Positions 1 to 9,270 of a DNA stretch of 64,000 bases are shown here, piece by piece. Under the pieces are notes generated by a model. The model ran no database searches. It saw nothing but the letters and a program-made list of their open reading frames with translations, and was not told the origin of the DNA. Origin of the DNA: Taiwanofungus camphoratus (Eukaryota > Basidiomycota > Agaricomycetes > Polyporales > Taiwanofungaceae); contig CP021220.1 of NCBI GenBank assembly GCA_003999685.1, positions 3,658,001 to 3,722,000 of the forward strand, in the 5' to 3' direction. The first letter of the stretch is position 1. Every line of letters begins with the position of its first letter. The translations under genes and the position numbers were made by a program.

Positions 1-1119
1 GCCATCGGAGAGTTCAGAAAGGAAGCACTGGCAGCACAGGATCTAGCTGCACAGTTGATGGCAGAAAGGGCTCGAACCACATGGCAACCATTTGAGAAGG
101 GAACGCAGGTTTGGCTAGAAGCAACTAACCTCCGCCTAAAGACCCCGAGGAAGTTTTCCCCAAAGCGAGTAGGACCACTCAAGATAGCCGAAGTCCTAGG
201 ACCACTAACGTACAAGCTTCAGCTACCAAGGGCATGGAAGATACATCCAGTATTCCATGCATCGCTGTTGACACCATACAGGGAAACCAAGGAACATGGT
301 CCGAACTTCACAAGGCCACCCCCAGAATTAGTCGATGGCGATGAAGAATACGAAGTCGAAGCCATTCACGGGCATCGTGCCCAACGTGGGAAATGGCAGT
401 TCCTGATCAAATGGGTTGGATGGCCGAACTCGGCTAATACATGGCAGTCCGAGGCGGACTTAAGGAACTCGCCCGACCTTCTGGAGGAATATAAGAAGGT
501 CAACAGGTTGCCTACAAGGCCCGAGGTCAACGCCCGCTACACCCGGATCTGCAAAGCTGCATACAACCGACATTCAGCAGAGGCACGGCACTATGATGTC
601 CACTCATACAGACCCCCGACGGCTATCCGTCTACTTGAACCACAGCGCAGCAAGGGTACGAGACCTCGCACCCCGAGTACGAGCAAGGCACACACGCGCA
701 CACCCATACCGAAACATTCAGGAGACAGTGCCCCCATTGGCGGCGTCCGACGATCCGTACGATCAGTGGAGGCTTGCGCATCGCACTGCCTGGGCCCTGG
801 TGGATGCCGATCTACGGCCAGAAATAGACACCCGGCTGTTGGCTTGGCCAGACCTGTGGGAGTTGACGAACATTTATCGGACACTGGTCATTGTCGCGCG
901 AGAGGCTGGCAGCTTGGCCACACTCGAACGAAGGCAAACAGGCCTTGGGCCAAATGGCAACAACCCGACGACGTGGCAGTTGGCCACTCTCCACGTAGAT
1001 GCAAGCCGAGCAGCCCGCAACCTGCTCGCCGTCCTCATGCGCTCCCCTCTAATGGGCGTCATAGACAACCTGATACCGCCACGACATCAGGCCAGAACAC
1101 AGGCCCCTTCTGTCAGTGA
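1..1119 (+). CDS. Element A pol, C-terminal part (integrase end and chromodomain)
   Basis: The frame is open from the first base, so the start lies outside the window. It shows the end of the integrase, a GPY/F-type module (KRVGPLKIAEVLGPLTYKLQ, about 172-231), the HPVFHASLLTPY signature, and a chromodomain at about 346-495 (YEVEAIHGHR..FLIKWVGWPNSANTW). The chromodomain is thought in chromoviruses to steer integration to marked chromatin. The last third of the frame overlaps the next ORF in another frame, as in B and F. Confidence 0.88.
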   Translation, partial: AIGEFRKEALAAQDLAAQLMAERARTTWQPFEKGTQVWLEATNLRLKTPRKFSPKRVGPLKIAEVLGPLTYKLQLPRAWKIHPVFHASLLTPYRETKEHGPNFTRPPPELVDGDEEYEVEAIHGHRAQRGKWQFLIKWVGWPNSANTWQSEADLRNSPDLLEEYKKVNRLPTRPEVNARYTRICKAAYNRHSAEARHYDVHSYRPPTAIRLLEPQRSKGTRPRTPSTSKAHTRTPIPKHSGDSAPIGGVRRSVRSVEACASHCLGPGGCRSTARNRHPAVGLARPVGVDEHLSDTGHCRARGWQLGHTRTKANRPWAKWQQPDDVAVGHSPRRCKPSSPQPARRPHALPSNGRHRQPDTATTSGQNTGPFCQ

Positions 1120-1351
1120 GGGCCCGTCCAACTCTATCACTGGTGGTGCCCCTAGCTCGACCAGTGGGGGGAACTCCCCTTTCTGCATACGATGCCGACA
1201 AATGGGACATTGGAGCCATGACTGCATGCATACCAGTGATGACGATATCCCTTCCGATCAGTCCGACACCCTCCGACCACGAGCCAGGGTCAAATCAGAA
1301 CAAGAGGGGTCAGACGCTGAGGGTTCGATCGTCGGGGCGACGAGTCCTTGA
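593..1351 (+). CDS. Element A 3' ORF with CCHC zinc knuckle
   Basis: This 252-residue ORF overlaps the pol tail and ends 11 nt before the LTR. It has a gag-type zinc knuckle near the C-terminus (CIRCRQMGHWSHDC). An upstream block around VDADLRPEIDTRLLAWPDL resembles the equivalent block in the B/F 3' ORF (RLRPAVDTALVVWPDL). It has no signal peptide or membrane segment, so it is not an envelope gene. Its function is unknown; a nucleic-acid-binding accessory protein is an inference from the knuckle. Confidence 0.7.
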   Translation: MMSTHTDPRRLSVYLNHSAARVRDLAPRVRARHTRAHPYRNIQETVPPLAASDDPYDQWRLAHRTAWALVDADLRPEIDTRLLAWPDLWELTNIYRTLVIVAREAGSLATLERRQTGLGPNGNNPTTWQLATLHVDASRAARNLLAVLMRSPLMGVIDNLIPPRHQARTQAPSVSEGPSNSITGGAPSSTSGGNSPFCIRCRQMGHWSHDCMHTSDDDIPSDQSDTLRPRARVKSEQEGSDAEGSIVGATSP

Positions 1352-1362
1352 GAGGGGGGTAA

Positions 1363-1933
1363 TGTTACAAGGCGGTAACGGTGCGAACATACATTTTCAT
1401 TTCTCTTCACTATACCGGACTAGCGGGTCGTGTACACTTACAATTATCACCATTATTCCTGACGGGCTGACCGTCACCCGCTTAGTTATGGACCGTTACT
1501 CAGAAGGGACCACTCGGGCCTCTGACTTATGGACGCTTAGATGCTGGAACCCGTGGGAGTGAGGGCTGGCTTGCCCTAAACCCACCGTAGTACTTAAGGG
1601 ACTGGCTCACTGCGGAGCACCCCAATCTTGTCCTCCTTAGTTACACTGTGTACTTTGGTGCCGTCGTTACCATTTGTACTCTACGACTGGGCTTAGGCCC
1701 CTATACCTTTGTCTATTCAACGGGTCGCCTTAGACCACCTATATCCTTGTGACTACACTAGGACTTAGGCTGTGGCTTAGCCCGCAACTCTCTCGAGACT
1801 GTTGGGCTAGCAGTTGAAGACTTAGACGTGTACTCGTCGTCAGCCAGGCTGACTCCTCGTTTACACTTCACGCCTGACTACTCAACGACCCCCCGTCACG
1901 GTAGTCACCTACGGGCGTAGACCCCCCGTAACA
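1363..1933 (+). repeat. 3' LTR of element A (571 bp)
   Basis: It starts TGTTAC and ends GTAACA, and is preceded by the purine-rich GAGAGGGGGGTAA. Near-copies occur at 24739-25308 (minus) and 26862-27431 (plus). Confidence 0.93.
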
Positions 1934-2235
1934 CTTCGAAAACCCCTCCACGAGTCGCAGCAAGGGCATTTGACAGTGGGAAGCCAGACCATCAGCGCTT
2001 GCAAGACCGAAGGACGGGCTCCTGCTACAAATGCCACAATAAGGGGCACCTGGCCAAAGACTGCCCGGAGCGAACCTCGGGTCGGGGAACAGGACCCTCA
2101 AACCGAAGGGCCAACATGAAAGATGAAAACGAGGCGGATGATGAAGCCTCTGAGCAGGAGGAGCAGGGGCAAGAAACGAAAGGAGTAAGATTCCCCCACT
2201 TCTCTCAGCACCACGACTTTGTGGATTTTCTGTAA
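1934..2235 (+). CDS. Element B gag, C-terminal fragment with zinc knuckle
   Basis: This is the nucleocapsid end of gag, cut off upstream by element A. It carries CYKCHNKGHLAKDC (about 2023-2064), followed by an acidic, charged tail. It is the same as the end of the F gag at 47547-47848. Confidence 0.88.
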
Positions 2236-2246
2236 GGCGACCCGAC

Positions 2247-5200
2247 GTGACGCACGAGTCGCCTAAACTCTCTGTACGAAATGTAATTACCGGAACGCGC
2301 AAGCGCAATACACTTTATCTACCAGGTTACATCGTCGTAGGAGAGAAAGCCGTCGCTGCATGCCCCCTATTGGATAGTGGGGCTGACGCCAACCTAATTC
2401 ACCCCGACTTTGTAAGGAAGTGGGGACTCCCCACTCGACCGCTTCCCAGGACAGTAACCTCAACCACCATTGACGGCTCTACAAACAAAGGGGGACCGAT
2501 TACCCACAGAGTCGAAGGGAGCATACGATTAGAAGGGAACGACATCCCAACCAACTTTTATGTCTCAAACATTGGAACGCTCGATGTAGTACTCGGCAAC
2601 CCCTGGCTCGCACAAGTCAACCCACGCATCGACTGGGTAGAAGGAACGCTCGAGATTGACCAAGCTCGACTCACAGAATGGCAAGGATACTATGCCTGGA
2701 TCATGAGCCAACCCACGACAGACGGAATTCCCCTGTGTCGAGCTTCCATTCATGAAGACGATGAGGAGCTTTCAGACATAATGTGTGCTTACACACAAGG
2801 AGAAGGGGTTCTAGGGATCTTCCAACAGAAAGGGCAGCCGCTCGTACGTGAAGACGGGCTACTGCAGGCCCTAAAGCCCACACAACTAGGGCTCAATCGA
2901 CTAACACGCCTCCCTGACTCCCCACATATGGTATGGGATGTCCCAGAGCTCACGGAATTGGTGATCCCCAAGGACCCACCCCCATCCGTAGAAGACCTTG
3001 TCCCAGAATACCTGTGGGACTATAAACGGTTGTTCGAAAAGGAGGCTGCCAACCGGTTCCCAGAATCCAAGCCCTGGGACCATGCCATCGAATTAAGGCC
3101 AGACTTTGTCCCCAGAAAATGCGCCGTAATTCCTTTGTCTCCAAATGAACAGGCAGCAATGGACAAATTTTTGGAAGAAAACCTGGCCAAGGGCTATCTC
3201 CGAGAATCGAACTCACCAATGGCGTCACCAGCCTTTTTTGTCAAAAAAAAGGATGGTACCTTGCGCCCGTGCCAGGACTACCGATACCTGAACAAGGGCA
3301 CGATCAAAGATGCCTACCCCTTGCCCCTCATAGGAGAGCTAATCGACAGGCTCCAAAGGGCCACTGTGTTCACTAAATTAGACCTCCGAAACGGGTACAA
3401 CAACGTCCGGATCAGAGAGGGCGATCAATGGAAAGGAGCATTCATGGTCAAACATAGGAATCAGGACAAGATCGTCGAACCCACTGTCATGTTCTTTGGG
3501 ATGTGCAACTCGCCGGCCACGTTTCAGCGAATGATGAATGACGCGTTCCAGGACATGCTGGCCGAGGGGTGGATCGCGATCTATATGGACGACATCCTCA
3601 TTTTCTCCGACAATATGGAAGCCCACCGAGAACGAACCAGACGCGTCCTACAACGGCTGCAGGAATGGGATCTATTTGTCAAGCCAGAGAAATGCGCGTT
3701 CGATGTCGTCGAAGTTGACTTCTTGGGAATGACCATCTCACCTGGACAGGTGCACATGGACAAGGACAAACTGGCAGGAATCGCAGATTGGCCCATTCCT
3801 ACTAGGGTCAAGGATGTGGAACGATTCATGGGTCTCGCCAACTACTACCGACGCTTCATCCACAACTTCTCCCACATCGCTCACCCCTTGAATGTCATCA
3901 AGAAGAAACGCGCGGAGTGGAACTGGACCAAAGCCTGCCAGGAGACCTTCGACGAGCTCAAACGGTGTTTCCAGAGCATGCCTATCCTTCGCATGCCCGA
4001 CCCGTCCAAACCATTCACCATTGAGGCCGACGCCTCTCTGGTAGCCACTGGTGCAGTGCTTCAACAACTTGATGAAGAAGGGCGGCTACACCCTATAGCT
4101 TTCCTCTCGAAGAGCCTGAAAGAAGCGGAGCGGAATTATCAAGTATATGACAGAGAGCTGCTGGCCATTGTCCGAGCACTCGAGGAATGGCGCCACCACC
4201 TTGAAGGAAGTGGACATCCGGTCACGGTGATCACCGACCACAAGAACCTCACCTATTTCCGAGAAGCACAACGACTCAACCGACGCCAGGCCCGATGGCA
4301 GTTATTCCTGTCACAATTTGACCTGCAACTATTAAACAAAAAAGGCAGTCGACTCATAGTCGCCGATGCACTCTCCCGGCGACCTGACCACCCAGGAGGG
4401 AAACATGACAACGAAGATGTCATCCTGTTACCGACAGACCTCTTTGTCAACGCCACCAACACTGCAATCATCGAAAAGATACGTGAATGTCGTACCCGTG
4501 ACAGGATGGTCATCGAGACGATTGACGCTTTAAAACGGGGGAAGGTACCGCCATTCAAGGGCACAGGCTTTGCGCACACAAAGCTGGCAGACTGGGACAT
4601 TCAGGAGGGACTAATTTTATACAAAAACAGAGTTTACGTACCCCCTGATGATGATCTGCGCCGAGAAGTCATTCAACTCTGTCATGACACACCAGCAATG
4701 GCACACCCAGGGGCACAAGGTACAATGGCCATCGCCCGAAGGGACTGGTTCTGGCATGGAATGTCTTCATTCATCGAGAAATATGTTGAGGGGTGCGCCA
4801 AATGCCAGGAGAGCAAGATCAACACACACCCAACGAAACCCCCCCTGATGGCCATCCCCACAGAGCCGAACTCAAGGCCATTCTCGCACATATCAGTAGA
4901 CTTCATCACTGACCTACCAGAGTCACAGGGCTTCAATGCACTTATGGTAGTGGTTGACAGAGAACTCACCAAGGGCATCGTGCTCATACCCTGCACCAAG
5001 AACATAGACGCGGTAGGGACGGCAGAGGCCCTACACCTCAATGTATACAGGCGATATGGCCTACCTGACCGGATGATATCCGACCGAGGACCACAGTTCG
5101 CAGCGGCTGCATTTCGAGAATGGTGTAAGCTGACAGGAGTCAAGGCGGCAATGTCCACTGCCTACCACCCCCAATCAGATGGGAGTACAGAACGGGTCAA

Positions 5201-6365
5201 CCAGGAACTGGAGGCGGCCTGGAGAATCCTATGCGCAAATGACCCCCACACCTGGGTCAAACACATCCCCGAGTTCGAATTCGCACACAACCAGGTGCCG
5301 CATGCTGGAAGGAAGGAATCGCCATTCAAGCTCACCATGGGGTACGACCCGAAGGCCATCGGATCTCCACGACCCTCCGACAAATACCCCACGCTTCAAG
5401 ACCGCCTGACCCGGATCTCCGAATCCCGCAAAGAGGCTCTTGCAGCGCAAGAGCTAGCCCAGAAGCTGATGGAGGAACGAACCCCTTTTCCCTGGAAACC
5501 TTTCCAGGAAGGCGACAAGGTTTGGCTAGAAGCCACGAACCTCCGGCTAAGGACAATAAGTCGGAAATTTGACCCAAAGCGGCTTGGACCCTTCAAGATC
5601 ACGGAAGTCAAGGGGCCACTGACGTACAAGCTACAGCTCCCGAGAACCTGGAAGATTCACCCGGTGTTCCATGCATCGCTGCTCACCCCATACAGGGAAA
5701 CGGCGGAACACGGACCCAACTTTCTGAAACCACCACCTGATCTGGTCGAGGGGGAAGAAGAGTACGAAGTCGAGGCCCTCCGCGGGCATCGCGCCCGATG
5801 TGGGAAATGGGAGTTTCTCATCAAATGGAAGGGATGGCCGGTCTCTGCCAGCACCTGGCAGAAGGAAAATGATCTACGGCATTCCCCTGACCTGCTGAGG
5901 CGTTATAAGAAGGCAAACCACCTAGGCATCAACCCAGTCGACAACCGTTCAACTGCCCTGCAAGGAGTCATTCCGCAGCACTTCAAAGCCACCTCCCACC
6001 ATGTCCCATCGAACCAACGCCGCCCGAGCCCGCCTTGCCGCCTCCATCCTCACCGCAGGGAATGCCCGCACACTGAATCCCTTTCTTCGGGGACCGCAGA
6101 ACCTCCCCAACTTCGCCGAGGGGATTGTCGTCCCCCTACCTCGCCAAGCAACATCTGGCCTCGCCGCCGACTTTCTGACCCCCGCCGACCGCCTCGGATG
6201 GGTGCTGGCCAACGAACGACTACGCCCGGCGGTGGACACCGCCCTCGTTGTCTGGCCCGATCTTGCGGCCCAGGTTGCCATTTTTCGACATCAGGCCGAG
6301 GTCGTCTTACACCTCGATCAGGTAATAAGGGGGTACAGAGGGGAGAGGGAGAAGGGAGAGCATGA
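2247..6365 (+). CDS. Element B pol polyprotein (PR-RT-RH-IN-chromodomain)
   Basis: An open frame of 1372 residues. Domains in order: aspartic protease (LLDSGADANLIH, about residue 40), reverse transcriptase (PCQDYRYLNKGTIKDAYPLP about 345; catalytic YMDDIL about 445), RNase H (IEADASLVATGAVL about 590; DHKNLTYF about 660), integrase zinc finger HHCC (about 810-860), catalytic core from VDFITDL (about 883), a GPF/Y module (GPFKITEVKGPLTYKL) and a chromodomain (about 1168-1215). It starts 12 nt after gag in another frame. The last 120 codons overlap the 3' ORF in a different frame. Confidence 0.95.
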   Translation: MTHESPKLSVRNVITGTRKRNTLYLPGYIVVGEKAVAACPLLDSGADANLIHPDFVRKWGLPTRPLPRTVTSTTIDGSTNKGGPITHRVEGSIRLEGNDIPTNFYVSNIGTLDVVLGNPWLAQVNPRIDWVEGTLEIDQARLTEWQGYYAWIMSQPTTDGIPLCRASIHEDDEELSDIMCAYTQGEGVLGIFQQKGQPLVREDGLLQALKPTQLGLNRLTRLPDSPHMVWDVPELTELVIPKDPPPSVEDLVPEYLWDYKRLFEKEAANRFPESKPWDHAIELRPDFVPRKCAVIPLSPNEQAAMDKFLEENLAKGYLRESNSPMASPAFFVKKKDGTLRPCQDYRYLNKGTIKDAYPLPLIGELIDRLQRATVFTKLDLRNGYNNVRIREGDQWKGAFMVKHRNQDKIVEPTVMFFGMCNSPATFQRMMNDAFQDMLAEGWIAIYMDDILIFSDNMEAHRERTRRVLQRLQEWDLFVKPEKCAFDVVEVDFLGMTISPGQVHMDKDKLAGIADWPIPTRVKDVERFMGLANYYRRFIHNFSHIAHPLNVIKKKRAEWNWTKACQETFDELKRCFQSMPILRMPDPSKPFTIEADASLVATGAVLQQLDEEGRLHPIAFLSKSLKEAERNYQVYDRELLAIVRALEEWRHHLEGSGHPVTVITDHKNLTYFREAQRLNRRQARWQLFLSQFDLQLLNKKGSRLIVADALSRRPDHPGGKHDNEDVILLPTDLFVNATNTAIIEKIRECRTRDRMVIETIDALKRGKVPPFKGTGFAHTKLADWDIQEGLILYKNRVYVPPDDDLRREVIQLCHDTPAMAHPGAQGTMAIARRDWFWHGMSSFIEKYVEGCAKCQESKINTHPTKPPLMAIPTEPNSRPFSHISVDFITDLPESQGFNALMVVVDRELTKGIVLIPCTKNIDAVGTAEALHLNVYRRYGLPDRMISDRGPQFAAAAFREWCKLTGVKAAMSTAYHPQSDGSTERVNQELEAAWRILCANDPHTWVKHIPEFEFAHNQVPHAGRKESPFKLTMGYDPKAIGSPRPSDKYPTLQDRLTRISESRKEALAAQELAQKLMEERTPFPWKPFQEGDKVWLEATNLRLRTISRKFDPKRLGPFKITEVKGPLTYKLQLPRTWKIHPVFHASLLTPYRETAEHGPNFLKPPPDLVEGEEEYEVEALRGHRARCGKWEFLIKWKGWPVSASTWQKENDLRHSPDLLRRYKKANHLGINPVDNRSTALQGVIPQHFKATSHHVPSNQRRPSPPCRLHPHRRECPHTESLSSGTAEPPQLRRGDCRPPTSPSNIWPRRRLSDPRRPPRMGAGQRTTTPGGGHRPRCLARSCGPGCHFSTSGRGRLTPRSGNKGVQRGEGEGRA

Positions 6366-6807
6366 CGAAGTCAAATGGTGGGCCAGCCCCATCCGGGAAA
6401 TTGGTATATCGTACTGGCAGGCCTGTAACGCTACGCGCTCCCATCTCAATTTCCTCCTTCGCACCGACGTCGTCTCCGCCCTCGAGCATCTCCTACCACC
6501 CTCCTCCGTCATCACGCGCCCAGCCCCCTCCACGCAGGACGAATGGACAGTTTGTCTCCACCCCGAGTGCCGCCCCCTGGACCGATGGGCTGGGGCCTGT
6601 GAATTCTGCATGGGCCTCGATCACGTTGCTGCTGATTGCATCCACCGGCCACGACTGGGGGAGCCGGCTGTTGAGCCCTTCGTCCCGCCTCGCTGTCTGG
6701 ATTGTTTCGCTGACGATCACGACACCGACCAATGCCCCAAGGCAGGGGCCGCCTGGTCGGAAATCAGTGGGTCGAAGCAGCCTGACGAGGAAGCTACCAG
6801 GTCATGA
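6001..6807 (+). CDS. Element B 3' ORF with two CCHC-like knuckles
   Basis: A 268-residue ORF starting inside the pol tail and ending 41 nt before the LTR. The ATG sits in a good context (CCACCATGTCC). Two knuckle-like motifs lie in the C-terminal part: CEFCMGLDHVAADC and CLDCFADDHDTDQC. The same ORF is present in F at 51614-52420. It has no signal peptide or transmembrane segment. Its function is unknown. Confidence 0.75.
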   Translation: MSHRTNAARARLAASILTAGNARTLNPFLRGPQNLPNFAEGIVVPLPRQATSGLAADFLTPADRLGWVLANERLRPAVDTALVVWPDLAAQVAIFRHQAEVVLHLDQVIRGYRGEREKGEHDEVKWWASPIREIGISYWQACNATRSHLNFLLRTDVVSALEHLLPPSSVITRPAPSTQDEWTVCLHPECRPLDRWAGACEFCMGLDHVAADCIHRPRLGEPAVEPFVPPRCLDCFADDHDTDQCPKAGAAWSEISGSKQPDEEATRS

Positions 6808-6848
6808 GGGTAGGTGTCGGGGCGACACCTGAGAGGAGACGGGGGTAG

Positions 6849-7351
6849 TGTTACTGTCGGGTAGGACTAGAGACGTGTTCGTTTTTTTCTTTCCCTCTGT
6901 TTGTCACACCATGGACGCGCGGCATCCCTTCCACACCTTACTTACCCAGATTGACTGACGGGCCGACCGTCCCCGCTTACGCCATGGTAGTTATGTACTT
7001 TCGGGCCGCTGACTCCTCTCACCTTATGCGGTCTCTGGGGGGCTGCTAGTATACCTGGGGGTTGGCGGTGGCAGTATAAGAAGGGGGTCCCACTGTTGGA
7101 GGTTCCCTTAGTCGTATTCTCTTCGTTCATCCTTCCTAAGGTGTACTACGCATTAGTACCAATACACGCTAGTCTTTCTCACATCTCTTTGCACCGCAAG
7201 AAGCCCGTGAAAGACTATCGCGACTACATAGGGCTTGTAGTTGAAGACTACCGAGGATTGTGACTCGTCGTCACCGTCGTTCCTCTTCGACCCTTCGCTG
7301 CACACCGCTCCAAGCTTCTGCAGCATTATCAAGGTGAACCCCCCGGTAACA
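6849..7351 (+). repeat. 3' LTR of element B (503 bp)
   Basis: TGTTAC..GGTAACA ends, preceded by the purine tract GAGAGGAGACGGGGGTAG. By eye it is the same as both LTRs of F. A TATA-like TATAAGAAG precedes the predicted transcript start AGTCGTATTCT. Confidence 0.95.
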
Positions 7352-7469
7352 AGCGGCCCGGATATGAGTCAGAGTCCTATGCATAAGCGGGGCCGATCCG
7401 GGGCCCGTATAGTAATAGTCCATGAATAAGCAATGACCGTGGTAATGATAAGAAATAGAAATTGTTTCA
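7352..7469 (-). repeat. 3' LTR of element E, inner 118 bp
   Basis: Matches 22062-22179 of the other E LTR and ends TTGTTTCA at the inner side. It is bordered internally by a pyrimidine run (TTACCCCCTTA on the plus strand), which is the minus-strand polypurine tract. The missing outer part would lie beyond element B, off the window. Confidence 0.92.
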
Positions 7470-7540
7470 TTACCCCCTTACTAAGGTCGATCTTCGAACG
7501 ACCCTATTTGATTTTCCGTTAAATAAAATGTTCGTCAGCC

Positions 7541-7640
7541 ATGCGGGTGTTTCACCGCGTACCATGAGGGTGTTTCACCTCGAACCCTGAGAGTGTTTCA
7601 TCTCGAACTGTGAGAGTGTTTCATCTCGTACCTTGTAGGC
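7541..7640 (-). repeat. Tandem repeat in the 3' tail of E (4 units of about 25 bp)
   Basis: Four imperfect units containing GGGTGTTTCACC or GAGTGTTTCATC followed by a TCGAAC- or GCGTAC-like end. They lie between the 3' ORF and the LTR. Related GTGTTTCACCGCGA units occur once in the D elements (about 12318). Their role is unknown. Confidence 0.7.
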
Positions 7641-7815
7641 ATGTGGGCGACAGGGTAAGGACCCAACACCGCTTGCAACCTACCGCCTCAAGCAAACAGC
7701 ACCCCTACTGTTCACCATCACCGTACAGTGTAAACACTGTACCCTGCTAGCATGTGGCTCAGCGTTAATACTTCTCGCTGAGTTGCAACTAGCCGCCTCC
7801 GGTAAGCAATCCCTT

Positions 7816-9225
7816 TCATTGCTCGCCATCACCGTACAGTTCAAACTCGTAATCGTCCCATTCGTTGTCGTTCATGTAGGAGTTCGTGGGCGGGTGGTAA
7901 TTCCCGCGGCGGTAAACAGGTGGTGGAGAAGCGACAGGGGGGACGTGATAACTTGATGGGGGAGGTGGGGCGACTGGGGGAGGAGTGAATCGGCCGTCAA
8001 GGCCACGAGTAAAGGGGCCGGTACTTGCCCCGGGTTCCGTTAGGTGTTGATTTGGCGGTATACCTGGTCCAGATAAATGGTTGAGTGATGGCCCAGGTGT
8101 GTGTTGGTGAGGGTATGGCGTATCGGTCCGTGATGGACCGGCTGTCGCATTGGTGCGAGGAGCGGGCGGCCCGTTGCTTTGAGAGCGAGATGGGGTCGGG
8201 GGAAGGGGTTGTTCCCTTCTAGACATGAGGACACGGGGAGGATTGGTTGCCGACATGACCGGAATGGGTGCTTGTGTGGGGTGATGGATCGAGTCGACCA
8301 TTTCGCGGCGACGTCCTTCTCCAGGAGCGGGTAAGATGGGTGGGGCGGAGGCGTGTCGTGCTACCGTGCACTCTCGGGATAAATGTCCCGGAGCAGTGCG
8401 ATGGCATCTGGCGCAAGTGTAGTCTGGGCAGTCACGTACCCAGTGCATCATGCTGCCGCAGGCGTGGCAGCGTCCTCGTGGTCTCCAGTTGGGTTCAGGG
8501 TGCATGTAGTTCGGGAGGGAGTCGATCCGGCTAGGGACGGCTCCAATGGACTCCTGTCCGGCTGGGGTGTCGATGAAGGTTTGTAAGGGATCCACAGGTT
8601 CAGGCGGCGGGGTAGGTCCGCGCGTGACGATGTCGGGCTGGGAGCGTCGTACGAATCGGTGGTGGTCGGTTCGTCGGTGTGGGGCGATCATGTCTTGCAG
8701 GTGGCGGGCCATGGACATATCGTCCATCCTTAGTAGGGTGCAGACCACCTTGAAGTCTAACTGCCGGATTTTATTCTTCCATATGGCCAATTGTTCGGTC
8801 GCGTCATCCACCGTTCCTAAATATTGTAACCTAGCATCGATGTACTCTCCGTATGCCTCTTGTTCATCCTGGTTGTTTCGTGTGTTCGGCATGGAACAGA
8901 GCAACCGTGCGATATCCCTCGAGTGTCGAGTCATGATGTCGAGAAGGATGGGGTCTACGTCATAGATCCAACGAGGGTAGTATAAGACGTCGGCTTGTCG
9001 AGGTAGAGCGCCTTCTCCCGGTACGAGGTTGCGGAACTGGGCGGCGGTTGGAAGTCCAAAGAGTGGGCCATAGCCAGAGGATGCCGACGACGCTGACGAC
9101 GAGGATGGTACTGCAGTGGGAGAGGTGGTCGTCTGTGGTGTGTGGGTAGCCCGTCGAGTAGCTAGGAAGGCGCGGGCTCGGCCATGAGCGGCAGCTTGAG
9201 CATAGGTGTTGGATTGGCGAGGCAT
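7816..9225 (-). CDS. Element E 3' ORF, proline-rich zinc-knuckle protein (469 aa)
   Basis: Starts 46 nt after the pol frame ends. The N-terminal half is largely helical-looking and gag-like. A double zinc knuckle follows at about residues 255-290 (CHACGSMMHWVRDC, then CARCHRTAPGHLSREC). The C-terminal third is rich in Pro, Ser and Thr, with an acidic end. It corresponds to the short knuckle ORFs of the D elements. It has no signal peptide or membrane segment. Function unknown. Confidence 0.78.
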   Translation of the reverse strand: MPRQSNTYAQAAAHGRARAFLATRRATHTPQTTTSPTAVPSSSSASSASSGYGPLFGLPTAAQFRNLVPGEGALPRQADVLYYPRWIYDVDPILLDIMTRHSRDIARLLCSMPNTRNNQDEQEAYGEYIDARLQYLGTVDDATEQLAIWKNKIRQLDFKVVCTLLRMDDMSMARHLQDMIAPHRRTDHHRFVRRSQPDIVTRGPTPPPEPVDPLQTFIDTPAGQESIGAVPSRIDSLPNYMHPEPNWRPRGRCHACGSMMHWVRDCPDYTCARCHRTAPGHLSRECTVARHASAPPILPAPGEGRRREMVDSIHHPTQAPIPVMSATNPPRVLMSRREQPLPPTPSRSQSNGPPAPRTNATAGPSRTDTPYPHQHTPGPSLNHLSGPGIPPNQHLTEPGASTGPFTRGLDGRFTPPPVAPPPPSSYHVPPVASPPPVYRRGNYHPPTNSYMNDNEWDDYEFELYGDGEQ

Positions 9226-9270
9226 GTTGTGATGGGGGGGGGTAGTTCGTCTGAAGGGAGTGAACTGGTC

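Larger units (their letters stand above)
1..1933 (+). mobile_element. Element A: 3' part of a Ty3/gypsy chromovirus, nested in B
   Basis: Only the tail of this element is in the window: the integrase C-terminus with chromodomain, a zinc-knuckle ORF, a purine-rich tract (about 1350-1362) and a 571-bp 3' LTR with TGTTAC..GTAACA ends. Directly after the LTR the sequence continues inside the gag of element B, at a point that is uninterrupted in the sister copy F (about 47549). A therefore inserted into B, and its 5' half lies left of the window. It is related to but clearly distinct from B/F. The visible part shows no obvious break. Two solo LTRs of the same family sit in element C. Confidence 0.9.
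1934..7351 (+). mobile_element. Element B: Ty3/gypsy chromovirus, 3' three quarters
   Basis: This copy is almost identical to F (45242-52964) in pol, in the 3' ORF and in its 503-bp LTR; only a few single-base differences were seen over about 5 kb. It begins inside gag, where element A inserted, and the remaining 5' part should lie left of the window. At its right end it runs directly into an LTR of element E at AGCGG (7352), so B inserted into E. The visible part shows no break. It is very young, judging from its match to F. Confidence 0.92.

Noticed and set aside
593-1351. Envelope gene in the 3' position of the elements
   Set aside because: No signal peptide, transmembrane segment or furin-like site in any copy; zinc knuckles indicate an internal nucleic-acid-binding protein instead.
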